Origin: Stenotrophomonas sp. ATCM1_4
GTDB taxonomy: Bacteria > Pseudomonadota > Gammaproteobacteria > Xanthomonadales > Xanthomonadaceae
Length of the DNA stretch: 64,000 nt
NCBI RefSeq assembly: GCF_004348115.1
Contig: NZ_QPFB01000001.1
Span: 3,984,028-4,048,027 of the forward strand
Reading direction: 5' to 3'
Part shown: positions 8,862-17,335 of the stretch, piece by piece
Layout of the letters: each line of letters opens with the position of its first letter
Numbering within the stretch: position 1 is the first letter of the stretch
The notes under the pieces: generated by a model
The model's database searches: none
What the model was told of the DNA's origin: nothing
What the model saw: the letters and a program-made list of their open reading frames with translations, nothing else
Made by a program: the position numbers and the translations under genes

Positions 8862-11057
8862 ATGCCTGCCTGCCCCACCCTGCGCATCGCCCTGCCGGTG
8901 CCGTTGCCGCATCTGTTCGACTACCTTCCGCCCGATGGCAGCCCTGCTCCCGTGGAGGGCGACATCGGCCGGCGGCTGCGCGTGCCGTTCGGGCCGCGCG
9001 AACTGGTGGGGGTGGTCGAGGGCATCGGCCAGGTGGACGACCCGGCACCGCTGCGGGCCGCACTGGAATGGCTCGACCCCACCCCGCTGCTGGGCGGCGA
9101 GCTGGCAGCCTCGCTGCTGTGGCTGGCCCGCTACACCCACGCACCACTGGGGGAAGTGATCGCCACCGCGCTGCCGGCGCCCCTGCGCCGCGGCGAACCG
9201 CTGCCCGATACCCATGGCTGGGCGTGGCAGCTGACCGAGGCCGGGCGTACCGGGCTGTCCCGCCTGCGCGCCGGCACCCGCCCGCAGCGCCTGGCCCAGG
9301 TGCTGCAGGACGGCGCGGTCAACGAGGACCGCCTGGACGACCTGCTTGAGGACTGGCGCAGCGCCGCCCGCGCGCTGGCCAAGCGTGACTTCGCCCATCG
9401 CATCGAGGTGCCGGCGCAGGTGCCGGTGCCGCACCTGCATCCCGGGCCGGTCCCGAACCCGCAGCAGCAACTGGCCATCGATGCCATCGCCGCGGCGCCC
9501 GGCTTCCAGCCATTCCTGCTCGACGGCGTCACTGGCAGCGGCAAGACCGAGGTCTACCTGCAGGCGATCAGCCGCTGCCTGGAACAGGGCCGGCAAGCGC
9601 TGGTGCTGGTGCCGGAAATCGGCCTGACCCCGCAGATGCTGGCGCGCTTCCGCAAGCGACTGGGCATCCCGGTGCATGCGCTGCATTCGGGCCTGAACGA
9701 CAACGAGCGCGCCCGCGTCTGGGCCGCGGCCTCGCGCGGCGAGGCGCGGGTGATCGTCGGCACGCGCTCGGCGGTGTTCATCCCGTTGCCGCAGCCGGGC
9801 CTGATCGTCGTCGACGAAGAGCACGACGGCAGCTACAAGCAGCAGGACGGCATCCGCTACCACGCGCGTGACTTCGCGCTGGTGCGTGGCAAGGCATTGG
9901 ACGTGCCGGTGGTGCTGGGCAGCGCCACGCCGTCGCTGGAATCGCTGCACAACGCGCGCAGCGGGCGCTACACGCACCTGCGCCTGAAACAGCGCGCCGG
10001 CGACGCCAAGCCACCGGGCGTGCGCATCTACGACGTGCGCAAGCGGCCACTGCAGGATGGCCTCTCGCCCGAAGTGCTGGCCGGCATCGGCCAGCACCTG
10101 CAGGCCGGCAACCAGGTGCTGGTGTTCAAGAACCGTCGCGGCTACGCACCGGTGCTGCTCTGCCATGACTGTGGCTGGACCGCGCCCTGCAAGCGCTGCA
10201 GCACGCCCCTGCACAGCACGCCGATGACCGTGCACGGCGCGGGCCGACGGCTGCAGTGCCACCACTGCGGCGCGCGCCAACCGGTGCCGCTGGCCTGCCC
10301 GGACTGCGGCAGCCTGGCCCTGCAGCCGCAGGGCATCGGCACCGAGCGGCTGGAAGAACGCCTGCTGCAGCTGTTCCCCGAGTACCCGGTGCTGCGCATC
10401 GACCGCGGTACCACCGCGCGACGCGACGCGCTGGAGCAGACCCTGGCCACGCTGGGCGAGCAGCCCGGCATCCTGGTCGGCACGCAGATCCTGGCCAAGG
10501 GCCACGACCTGCCCAAGCTGACCCTGGTGGTGGTGGTGGGCATCGATGAAGGCCTGTTCTCGGCCGACTTCCGCGCCAGCGAGAAGCTGGCCCAGCAGCT
10601 GATCCAGGTCGCCGGCCGCGCCGGCCGCGCCGACCGCCCCGGCGAGGTCTGGTTGCAGACCCACCACCCGGACAATGCGCTGCTGCACACGCTGGTCAAC
10701 GGCGGCTACCACGCCTTCGCTGAAGCCGAGCTGGTGCAACGCGAGGCCGCGGGCTTTCCACCGTTCGCGCACCTGGCATTGCTGCGCGCCGAGGCCAAGC
10801 AGGTGGAACAGGCCAATGCCTTCCTGGCCGCGGTGAAGCAGTTGGTCCCCACCGAGAGCGTCGTCGAGTGTTATGGCCCGATGCCGGCACCAATGCCGCG
10901 GCGGGCGGGATTCCAGCGCACCCAGTTGCTGCTGTCAGCCACGCAGCGGCGGCCCCTGCATGGCCTGCTGGATGGGCTGATGCCACAGGTGTATGCGTTG
11001 CCGCAGGCGCGGCGCGTGCGCTGGTCGCTGGATGTCGACCCGATGGACCTGTACTGA
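8862..11057 (+). CDS. priA: Primosomal replication-restart helicase PriA
   Basis: A superfamily 2 3'-5' DNA helicase that reloads the replisome at stalled forks. The 731-residue protein matches E. coli PriA (732). Seen in order: N-terminal 3'BD (PVPLPHLFDYLPPDG), Walker A in DGVTGSGKTEVYLQ, DEEH in VVDEEHDGSYKQQD, and the zinc-binding cysteines in CHDCGWTAPCKRC and CHHCGARQPVPLACPDCGS. The SF2 motif VGTQILAKGHD and the Q-x-x-GRAGRA motif follow. The start ATG 8862 gives the conserved MPACPTLRIALPVPLPHLFDY N-terminus. Confidence 0.97.
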   Translation: MPACPTLRIALPVPLPHLFDYLPPDGSPAPVEGDIGRRLRVPFGPRELVGVVEGIGQVDDPAPLRAALEWLDPTPLLGGELAASLLWLARYTHAPLGEVIATALPAPLRRGEPLPDTHGWAWQLTEAGRTGLSRLRAGTRPQRLAQVLQDGAVNEDRLDDLLEDWRSAARALAKRDFAHRIEVPAQVPVPHLHPGPVPNPQQQLAIDAIAAAPGFQPFLLDGVTGSGKTEVYLQAISRCLEQGRQALVLVPEIGLTPQMLARFRKRLGIPVHALHSGLNDNERARVWAAASRGEARVIVGTRSAVFIPLPQPGLIVVDEEHDGSYKQQDGIRYHARDFALVRGKALDVPVVLGSATPSLESLHNARSGRYTHLRLKQRAGDAKPPGVRIYDVRKRPLQDGLSPEVLAGIGQHLQAGNQVLVFKNRRGYAPVLLCHDCGWTAPCKRCSTPLHSTPMTVHGAGRRLQCHHCGARQPVPLACPDCGSLALQPQGIGTERLEERLLQLFPEYPVLRIDRGTTARRDALEQTLATLGEQPGILVGTQILAKGHDLPKLTLVVVVGIDEGLFSADFRASEKLAQQLIQVAGRAGRADRPGEVWLQTHHPDNALLHTLVNGGYHAFAEAELVQREAAGFPPFAHLALLRAEAKQVEQANAFLAAVKQLVPTESVVECYGPMPAPMPRRAGFQRTQLLLSATQRRPLHGLLDGLMPQVYALPQARRVRWSLDVDPMDLY

Positions 11058-11068
11058 CGTGGCAGCGT

Positions 11069-11338
11069 TCAACCGCCAATGGTGGACGCCGCGGCGGCCT
11101 CCATGCGGGTGATCACCGAGGCGAACGCATGCTGCTGCGCGATCACCGTGCGCCAGGCATCCCGGTTCGCATCGCACTCGATGCAGCGCCGCAGGTCCGG
11201 GTCGTGGACCAGCCATGCACCTGCAACCGGCCCCGCGGCGGGCCAGCGGATCGGGCTGCACGCGCGCCACGCGTTGTTCTGCCGGCCCGGCACGCCCTCG
11301 GCACGACGTGCCTGGACCATGCACCTGAAAGTGTTCAT
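11069..11338 (-). CDS. Hypothetical small protein
   Basis: An 89-residue reading frame downstream of, and in the same direction as, the trimeric adhesin gene. It has no signal peptide or membrane segment, and one Cys pair (RRCIECDANRDAW) with a helical Ala-rich end. The frame starts at an ATG 34 bp after the adhesin stop. The composition (Trp, Asn, Asp spread evenly) looks more like a protein than the neighbouring shadows, but the 3' end converges on priA and coding status is uncertain. Confidence 0.4.
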   Translation of the reverse strand: MNTFRCMVQARRAEGVPGRQNNAWRACSPIRWPAAGPVAGAWLVHDPDLRRCIECDANRDAWRTVIAQQHAFASVITRMEAAAASTIGG

Positions 11339-11372
11339 GACGCCCCCGCATCGCTGGCGCGGATCGAACGAC

Positions 11373-13121
11373 CTACAGATCCACGCCGAAGCCGATACCG
11401 CCTGATTTCTCGCTGCCACTGAATGCGCCACCCAGCGAGAACGAGCCGCGCGCGCCGAGCTTGCGGCCGTAGCCGATCGACAGGGCCTTCTCGCTGCCCT
11501 GGAAACCCGCGCCGACCGAAACGCGCCCGCCATTGCTCTGCGAACCCGCCGCATTCACCGCCATGTTGAGCATCGCGCTGCTCATCGCGCCCATCCGGTC
11601 GATGCGACGGTCCTGGCGGGTGAAGCGGTCATCCATCTCCCGCCGCAACCCGTCGAACTGCAGGTCCACGGCCTCGAAACGGCTGTCGGTATAACTGTTC
11701 GCGGCAGCGACGGCCTGGCTGGCGGTGCCATCGGCGTAGCTGCGGGCCGACTGCAGCGTGGTGGCATCACCGCTGTCGGCATGCGCCTTGGCCGAGGACA
11801 GCACGTTGGCGTCGGCCGTGGCCATGTCCGTGCGGATCGCAGCTTCGCGGTTGTCGGTATGACCGTTGGCCGCCGCCAGGGTGGCTGCATCACCGCTGTC
11901 GGCATGCGCCTTGGCCGAGGACAACACGGTGGCATCGGCCGTGGCCATGTCCGCACGGATTGCGCCTTCGCGGGTATCGGTGTAATTCCCGGCCGCACCG
12001 ATGGCGGCCGCATCCCCCGCATCCATCTGCCCCTTGTTGACTGCATGGTCGGCGGCGGTGCCATCGGCCACGCCCGCCACCTGGGTCCCCCCCGATGTTC
12101 CCCCGGAACCCGAGCCGGCGCCGGCGCCGGCGCCGCCGCCAAGCGCCAGCGAGGCCTTGCTGGCGTCGTCGTAGTACACCGCCAGGTCCGCGCGGCCCTT
12201 GATCGCGGTGAGCTGGGTATCGATGGCCGACAGCGCGGCACCGACATTGCCGTAGCTGTTGCCCTGGACGGCGAAGGTCGGCGCGGTGAATACGCCGCCG
12301 CTGTAAGCGGCCCCACCGCCCAGCCAGGCCGCGACCCCACCCAGGTTCGCGTTCAACGACGTGCCCAGCGCGGTGAGCTGGCCCACGTTGGCGGCATCGG
12401 TGGCGGCCACGCCGGCGGCGACGTTGACGATGCGCCGTTGCTGGCTGGACGAGCCCACCGACACGACATTGGCCAGGCCGGCATCGGTGCTGCCAGCACC
12501 CAACACCACCGAACCGCCGCCTGATGCCTTGGCATTCCTGCCGATGGCCACGTTGTTATCCGTACCTGCGGTGCCGGACGTGCCCTTGTAGCCACAACAG
12601 CCTTCCTTGCCATCGGCGCCGTTGCCCGCCTCGCTGCCATCGCCCAGAGCGATGTTGTAGCTTCCGCCGGCACCGCCATCTCCGCCGGTGCCCCCGGCAA
12701 CGCCGTCGCCGGCCTTACCGCCATTGCCGGCGCTGCTGCCGGCACCAAAGGCGAGGTTGTAGCCTCCACCGCTGCCACCCACCCCACCGCTCCCACCGGC
12801 CGTCCCGTTGGCACCCTGCCCGCCCATGCCGACCGAGCTGCCCTTGCCGATCGCTGTATTGCCCGTGGCATTTCCCAAGCCGCCGGCCGAACTGGAGTAA
12901 CCGGGCTTGGATGGCCCAGACGCACCGTCACCGCCCACCCGACTGCCGTCCAGGCAGGCCAGGGCACCGGTACTTGCATCCTGAGTGCAGGGGGCCGTTG
13001 GCGTGGTTCCACCGACCACTTCGGCTGCATCCGCAGGCAGCGATGGGAACAAGATGAGCAGGCCGGCGACCGCCAGGGCCGCGGCTACTCGATCAGCCTT
13101 TGAAATGACACGGCCGCGCAT
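11373..13121 (-). CDS. YadA-like trimeric autotransporter adhesin
   Basis: An outer-membrane trimeric adhesin (type Vc secretion) of 582 residues. Order: signal peptide, a Gly/Ser-rich head with left-handed beta-roll repeats (NTAIGKGSSVG, YNLAFGAGSSAG, YNIALGDGSEAG, NNVAIGRNAKASG), a neck-like segment (RRIVNVAAGVAATDAANVGQL), and a coiled-coil stalk with near-identical repeats (MATADATVLSSAKAHADSGDA, then MATADANVLSSAKAHADSGDA). The YadA C-terminal anchor follows, ending GFGVDL. The head contains Gly-rich inserts between beta-roll strands and an odd CCGYKG. ATG 13121 is chosen; an in-frame start at 13151 would add ten residues before the signal peptide. Confidence 0.88.
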   Translation of the reverse strand: MRGRVISKADRVAAALAVAGLLILFPSLPADAAEVVGGTTPTAPCTQDASTGALACLDGSRVGGDGASGPSKPGYSSSAGGLGNATGNTAIGKGSSVGMGGQGANGTAGGSGGVGGSGGGYNLAFGAGSSAGNGGKAGDGVAGGTGGDGGAGGSYNIALGDGSEAGNGADGKEGCCGYKGTSGTAGTDNNVAIGRNAKASGGGSVVLGAGSTDAGLANVVSVGSSSQQRRIVNVAAGVAATDAANVGQLTALGTSLNANLGGVAAWLGGGAAYSGGVFTAPTFAVQGNSYGNVGAALSAIDTQLTAIKGRADLAVYYDDASKASLALGGGAGAGAGSGSGGTSGGTQVAGVADGTAADHAVNKGQMDAGDAAAIGAAGNYTDTREGAIRADMATADATVLSSAKAHADSGDAATLAAANGHTDNREAAIRTDMATADANVLSSAKAHADSGDATTLQSARSYADGTASQAVAAANSYTDSRFEAVDLQFDGLRREMDDRFTRQDRRIDRMGAMSSAMLNMAVNAAGSQSNGGRVSVGAGFQGSEKALSIGYGRKLGARGSFSLGGAFSGSEKSGGIGFGVDL

Positions 13122-13219
13122 GATGGTGTCCCCCGATTCAACTAGGGGCAAACCCTATCGCCATCGTTGCTGGATCAGCATCCACGAAATCAGGTACGCA
13201 GGTGTCCTCCGGACGCAGA

Positions 13220-15046
13220 TCAACGGGCGAGGGCGAGCTCCAACTGCACACGGGTTCCGTTCCGGTCATCGGCCGGCCCCACCTGCAGGTCACCGCCCAT
13301 GCGCCTGGCCCGCAGCTGCATGCTGGCCATGCCGGCGCCGCCCGTTGCACTGCCCTGCACGCTCGCCGGCAGGCCGATGCCGTCGTCGTCGATCTGCAGC
13401 TGCAGCCGGTCACCGTCCCGTCGCAGGGTGATGTCCACCCGTGTCGCACGGGCATGCTTGAACGCGTTGGTCAAGGCTTCCTGCATCAGCCGCAGCAGGT
13501 CCAGGCTGCGTGAGGCGCCCAGTTCCACCCCGTGCAGGTCCTGCAGGTGCCAGTAGGTATCGATGCCGCCGGCTTCCAACAGGGTGCTGGCGCGGTGCCG
13601 CAGGGGCACCAGCATCTCGGCCAGGTCGGCGTGCTCGCGTGCGGTGCTGTCGATCACCAGGCGCAGGTCATCGCGCATCTCGCGCAGCAGTTCGATCACC
13701 TTGGAACGCGGCATCTCCTGCGGGGCCTGCTCCAGCCGCGCGATCGCCCCGACCAGGGTGCCGCCGAAGCCATCGTGAAGGTCGCGCACCAGCTGCAGGC
13801 GCTCACCGGCGCGGCTATGCGCCAGCTCCAGCGCATGCTGCGCGTTCAGGGTTTCCGACAACTGGGACGTGGCCTGCTGCACTTCATGGCGCAGCTCGGC
13901 GTTGAACCCTTCCACGCGTTTCATCGTGTTGGCGAAACGGTAGGCCAGCACGAAGCCCATGCCCAGCAGCATCAACGGCGAGGTGAAGGACCCCAGGTAA
14001 CTGACCCCGCCGTACCAGCCCATGTACACGCCCAGGTCGTGCAGCGACACCAGGATCGGCAGGACGATGCACAAGGCCAGCACCTGCGCGTCACGACGGC
14101 CACTGCGCAGCGCATAGCCCATGAAGGTGAACGACACCACGTACAGGAAGGCGATGAGTGGCACCAGGTAGAGGTTGCGATGCGGCCCCATCCACTGCGG
14201 CCACAGCAGCGCCGCCGCCATCGCCACCGCCGCCAGGCCCATCAGCACGCGCTCGAAGCGCGGCCAACGCCGCTCGCTGAAGCGCAGCAGGAACACGGTG
14301 TGTGCCGCCGCAGCCACCACGTAGCAGCCAGCGATGAAGGCCTGCCAGCCATCGGTGGTGGTAAACGGCCACGGGCTGGTGGCCACGAAATTGGTGTCGT
14401 ACATGCGCCCGAACACCGCACTCAGCGCATACCAGCCGTACATCGCCTCCTTGCGCCGCAGCAGCCAGAACAGGCCGATCACGCCGGCCAGCACGAAGCC
14501 GATGGCGGTATCGAGCAGCTGCAGGTCATGCCGCACGCGGACTTCCTGCCGATAGCGTGCCTGCAGCACCGCGGCATCACCTACGTCGACCACGCCGAAC
14601 GATGGCTGGTACGCCGCCAGCCCCGACACCCGCACCAGCAGTTCGTTCTCGCCCTGCCGCAGCAATGGCGACTGCAGCAGGTAGTAGCGCGGCACATGCC
14701 AGCTGCGCGACAACGGTTCGACCAGCGACGGATCACGGTCGATCAGGCTGCCGTTGAGGTAGACCGCCGCGGCCATGCAGGTGTAGTCCAGCAGCAGGCC
14801 GGTCGGTTCGCCGGCATCGCCCTGCTGCCAGCGCAGCCGGTACCAGACCACGCCGTCGTGGTCGGGCCAGCGCGTCTGCCATTGGTCGGCCAGGGTCACC
14901 GGCTCCCACCCCTGCAACGGTGGCGTCTGCGCCTCCCAGCCGCTGCGCACCGCTTCGGCCTGCACGATGCGGGCCACCGCCGGCGGAGCGGCCAGCACGC
15001 CCCCCATCACCAGCAGCAACAACAGGCCCAGCAGCCCGCGGATCAT
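13220..15046 (-). CDS. NarX/UhpB-type sensor histidine kinase with 7TM-like sensor
   Basis: An inner-membrane kinase of 608 residues. A signal peptide precedes a periplasmic beta-rich domain (VVWYRLRWQ, YLNGSLID, NELLVRVSGL: a galactose-binding-like fold as in 7TMR-DISM extracellular domains). About seven transmembrane segments follow between residues 180 and 375. Then a short coiled coil, a HisKA_3 dimerisation domain with phospho-acceptor His424 in VRDLHDGFGG, and an HATPase_c domain (LMQEALTNAFKHA N-box, DDDGIGLP). The gene overlaps the response-regulator gene by 4 bp. It lies next to the adhesin gene, a plausible but unproven target. Confidence 0.9.
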   Translation of the reverse strand: MIRGLLGLLLLLVMGGVLAAPPAVARIVQAEAVRSGWEAQTPPLQGWEPVTLADQWQTRWPDHDGVVWYRLRWQQGDAGEPTGLLLDYTCMAAAVYLNGSLIDRDPSLVEPLSRSWHVPRYYLLQSPLLRQGENELLVRVSGLAAYQPSFGVVDVGDAAVLQARYRQEVRVRHDLQLLDTAIGFVLAGVIGLFWLLRRKEAMYGWYALSAVFGRMYDTNFVATSPWPFTTTDGWQAFIAGCYVVAAAAHTVFLLRFSERRWPRFERVLMGLAAVAMAAALLWPQWMGPHRNLYLVPLIAFLYVVSFTFMGYALRSGRRDAQVLALCIVLPILVSLHDLGVYMGWYGGVSYLGSFTSPLMLLGMGFVLAYRFANTMKRVEGFNAELRHEVQQATSQLSETLNAQHALELAHSRAGERLQLVRDLHDGFGGTLVGAIARLEQAPQEMPRSKVIELLREMRDDLRLVIDSTAREHADLAEMLVPLRHRASTLLEAGGIDTYWHLQDLHGVELGASRSLDLLRLMQEALTNAFKHARATRVDITLRRDGDRLQLQIDDDGIGLPASVQGSATGGAGMASMQLRARRMGGDLQVGPADDRNGTRVQLELALAR

Positions 15047-15699
15047 GGCAGCAGCCCGAGCACGCGCGCCTCGAACACCGCCGCGGTGCGCGAACCGACG
15101 GCCAGCTTGCGGTAGATGTTGCGGGTATGCGCCTCGATGGTCAGGCGCGACAGGCTGAGCAGCTCGGCGATCTCGCGGTTGCCGTAGCCCTGCGCGACCA
15201 GGCCGAGGATGCCCAGCTCGCGTTCGGACAGCGGCACGCTGGCCGCCGGAGCAGGTGCCGTGGGTGTCGCCGCGGGCACGAAGGCAAGGATGCGCCGGGC
15301 GATCATCGGGTCGATCGGTGCCCCGCCACGCTGCAGGCTGCGCAACGCCACGCGCAGCTCGATGTCATCCCGGTCCTTGAGCAGGTAGCCCACCGCACCG
15401 GCACGCAGCGCGGCGAAGATCGCCTCTTCCTCGGCGAACGCGGACACGATCACCGCCTGCGCCTGCGTGGCCTGCTGCTGCATCCACGCGATCAGATCGG
15501 TGCCGGTGCCGTCGGGCAGCTGCATGTCCACCAACGCCAGCGCGAAGGATTCGCGCTGTAGCAGGTCGCGGGCATCGGCAAGGTTGGCGGCGGTCCGGAG
15601 CCGCACCGGCTGCGGGTCCAGCAGTTCGGCCACGAGCCGTGCCAGCCGCGCCAGCGACGCCGCGTCATCATCGACAATCAGGATGGAAGACAACTCCAT
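15043..15699 (-). CDS. NarL/LuxR-family response regulator
   Basis: A 218-residue transcription factor: N-terminal REC domain with acidic pocket VDDD (residues 9-12), phospho-acceptor Asp58 in ALVDMQLPDG and conserved Lys in GYLLKDRDD. A C-terminal LuxR helix-turn-helix follows (LSERELGILGLVAQGYGNREIAELLSLSRLTIEAHTRNIYRKL). It is first in the operon; its stop overlaps the kinase start (ATGA-type, 15043-15046), so it is the cognate partner of the downstream kinase. Confidence 0.92.
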   Translation of the reverse strand: MELSSILIVDDDAASLARLARLVAELLDPQPVRLRTAANLADARDLLQRESFALALVDMQLPDGTGTDLIAWMQQQATQAQAVIVSAFAEEEAIFAALRAGAVGYLLKDRDDIELRVALRSLQRGGAPIDPMIARRILAFVPAATPTAPAPAASVPLSERELGILGLVAQGYGNREIAELLSLSRLTIEAHTRNIYRKLAVGSRTAAVFEARVLGLLP

Positions 15700-15790
15700 C
15701 AGCGCCCGCCTCGCTCCCCGTTGCGGTGGAGTTTAGCGCGCTCTTACGGCAAGTCTCGTGCCTGCCCGGATGAATGAGCGCGCCCTCCAC

Positions 15791-15873
15791 CCCCTCCCCC
15801 GCAGGCGGGAGAGGGGCTTTGAGCAGAAAGCCGATGCAGATCTGAACCCCTCCCCCGCCTGCGGGAGCGGGGG
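15791..15873. repeat. Pair of CTCCCCCGC-type palindromic intergenic repeats
   Basis: Two GC hairpins of one family lie head to tail: 15791-15816 (CCCCTCCCCCGC / GCGGGAGAGGGG, one mismatch) and 15847-15873. Both lie between the response-regulator promoter and the 3' end of the GH47 gene. Related hairpins occur at 31549-31575, 31677-31707 and 58794-58824. They may also terminate transcription from the mannosidase operon. Confidence 0.7.
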
Positions 15874-15895
15874 TGGGGTGAGGGTCGCTTTCGCT

Positions 15896-17335
15896 TTACC
15901 AGGTCTTCCGCAGCGGGTGTGCTTCGGTGTTGAACACCACGCCGTCGAAGTCCAGGGTCTTGGCCGGCGCGAACAGCAGGTAGTAGTACTTGAAGGTCTC
16001 GGCGAACAGGAAGCTCTCCATCGAGTCGTCCTTCTCCTTGCTGCGCACATCCTTCAGCGCGGCAAAGCCGTGCTCGGTGCGGGTGTGCTTGACGAAGTCG
16101 TCGAAGAACTCCTTGCCCATGCCGCGGTAGCGGGTGTCACCGGTGTAGTGGTGCAGGTAGTAGGCCGACTCGACGATCTCCGGACGCAGCGCGTAGCCCG
16201 GAGAGCGTACTTCCATCGCCGCGTAGTCCAGCGACTCCGGCTCGATGCCGTGCAGGCGCCACATCTTCAGGTTGGACTCCTGCAGGCGCTTGGCGCGGTC
16301 CAGGTCGCCGCCCAGCGCGAGCAGGCCCGGCATGAACGCATCCAGCGCGCCGTAGGTGGTGGAGGTGCGCGCGCCGGTGTTCATGTCGGCGTGGCCGTAC
16401 CACAGCTCGCCTTCACGCACCTCGTCGGCCAGGTACTGGTTCAGCGGGCCGATGCTCTCGTCCCACATGCGCTTGCAGTCCTCGTCGCCGAACAGCTTCC
16501 AGCACTTGAGCAGGTACTCGTAGTACGAGTCGATGCCGCCGGCGATGGAGGCATCGGTGTTGGTCCACTCGCCGGTCTCGACGTTGATGTTCAGGCCGAC
16601 CAGGCCGATCTTGGAGCGGCGGTTGTGGGTTTCCACCAGCGCGCGCTTGGCCTTGTCGTAGTACGCCTGCTTGCCGGTGAGCTTGGCCAGGGTGCCGAAC
16701 TCCAGCAGCAGCGTGCCGGTCTCGGCCGGGTTGCTGATGGTGCCGCTGGTCTTGCCGGTGCGCAGGTTGACGTGGGTGTACGGCAGGCCGGTGGGGCTGT
16801 CGAACACCGGCGACAGGCGCGTGCCCAGGTCATCGGCGAGCTTGAGCAGGCGCTCGTCGTTGGTCATCTGGTAGGCCGACAACAGGCCACCCAGCAGGCG
16901 GATGGTGACCTCGAAGTTCTGCACGTCGATGTCCTGGTCGAAGGACAGCTGGCTGACGATCAGCTCGCGCGCTTCGTTGGCTTCCTTGTCCATGCCCAGC
17001 AGCAGCAGGGTATCCAGGGCATCGACCGGCGACATCAACAGCGGCTGCGGGTACCAGTCGCGCGGCTTGGCGCTGAGCGGCTTCAGGTCATCGTGGCCCT
17101 TGGCGTACTGCATGTAACCCTGCCAGGCGTGGCGGGTGGCTTCGCGGACCTGTTCGGCCATGCGTGCCGCTTCGGCCTCGTCGACGGCCGGCACGGTGGC
17201 CAGGGTGGGCGTGGCAGCGGCGGCGGCCGGTGCGGCGGGCGTGCTGTCGCTCGGGGCGGGCGACGGGTTGCAGGCGCTCAGCGCCAGCATCAGGGCGGCG
17301 ACCAGCGGGGCGGTGCGCAGGGCTCGGTTCATCAT
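15896..17335 (-). CDS. GH47 alpha-1,2-mannosidase lipoprotein
   Basis: A family 47 glycoside hydrolase of 479 residues, predicted to trim alpha-1,2-linked mannose with inversion in a Ca2+-dependent reaction. It has a lipoprotein signal (LALSACN), an Ala/Pro/Thr linker to about residue 50, then the (alpha/alpha)7 barrel. Landmarks are SPVDALDTLLLLG, NFEVTIRLLGGLLSAYQ, YTHVNLRTG, YALRPEIVESAYYLHHYTGD, SMESFLFAETFKYYYLLF and the C-terminal VFNTEAHPLR whose Thr binds Ca2+ in the family. GH47 is mainly eukaryotic, with a few bacterial members. Its start overlaps the stop of the GH2 gene by 4 bp. Confidence 0.92.
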   Translation of the reverse strand: MMNRALRTAPLVAALMLALSACNPSPAPSDSTPAAPAAAAATPTLATVPAVDEAEAARMAEQVREATRHAWQGYMQYAKGHDDLKPLSAKPRDWYPQPLLMSPVDALDTLLLLGMDKEANEARELIVSQLSFDQDIDVQNFEVTIRLLGGLLSAYQMTNDERLLKLADDLGTRLSPVFDSPTGLPYTHVNLRTGKTSGTISNPAETGTLLLEFGTLAKLTGKQAYYDKAKRALVETHNRRSKIGLVGLNINVETGEWTNTDASIAGGIDSYYEYLLKCWKLFGDEDCKRMWDESIGPLNQYLADEVREGELWYGHADMNTGARTSTTYGALDAFMPGLLALGGDLDRAKRLQESNLKMWRLHGIEPESLDYAAMEVRSPGYALRPEIVESAYYLHHYTGDTRYRGMGKEFFDDFVKHTRTEHGFAALKDVRSKEKDDSMESFLFAETFKYYYLLFAPAKTLDFDGVVFNTEAHPLRKTW

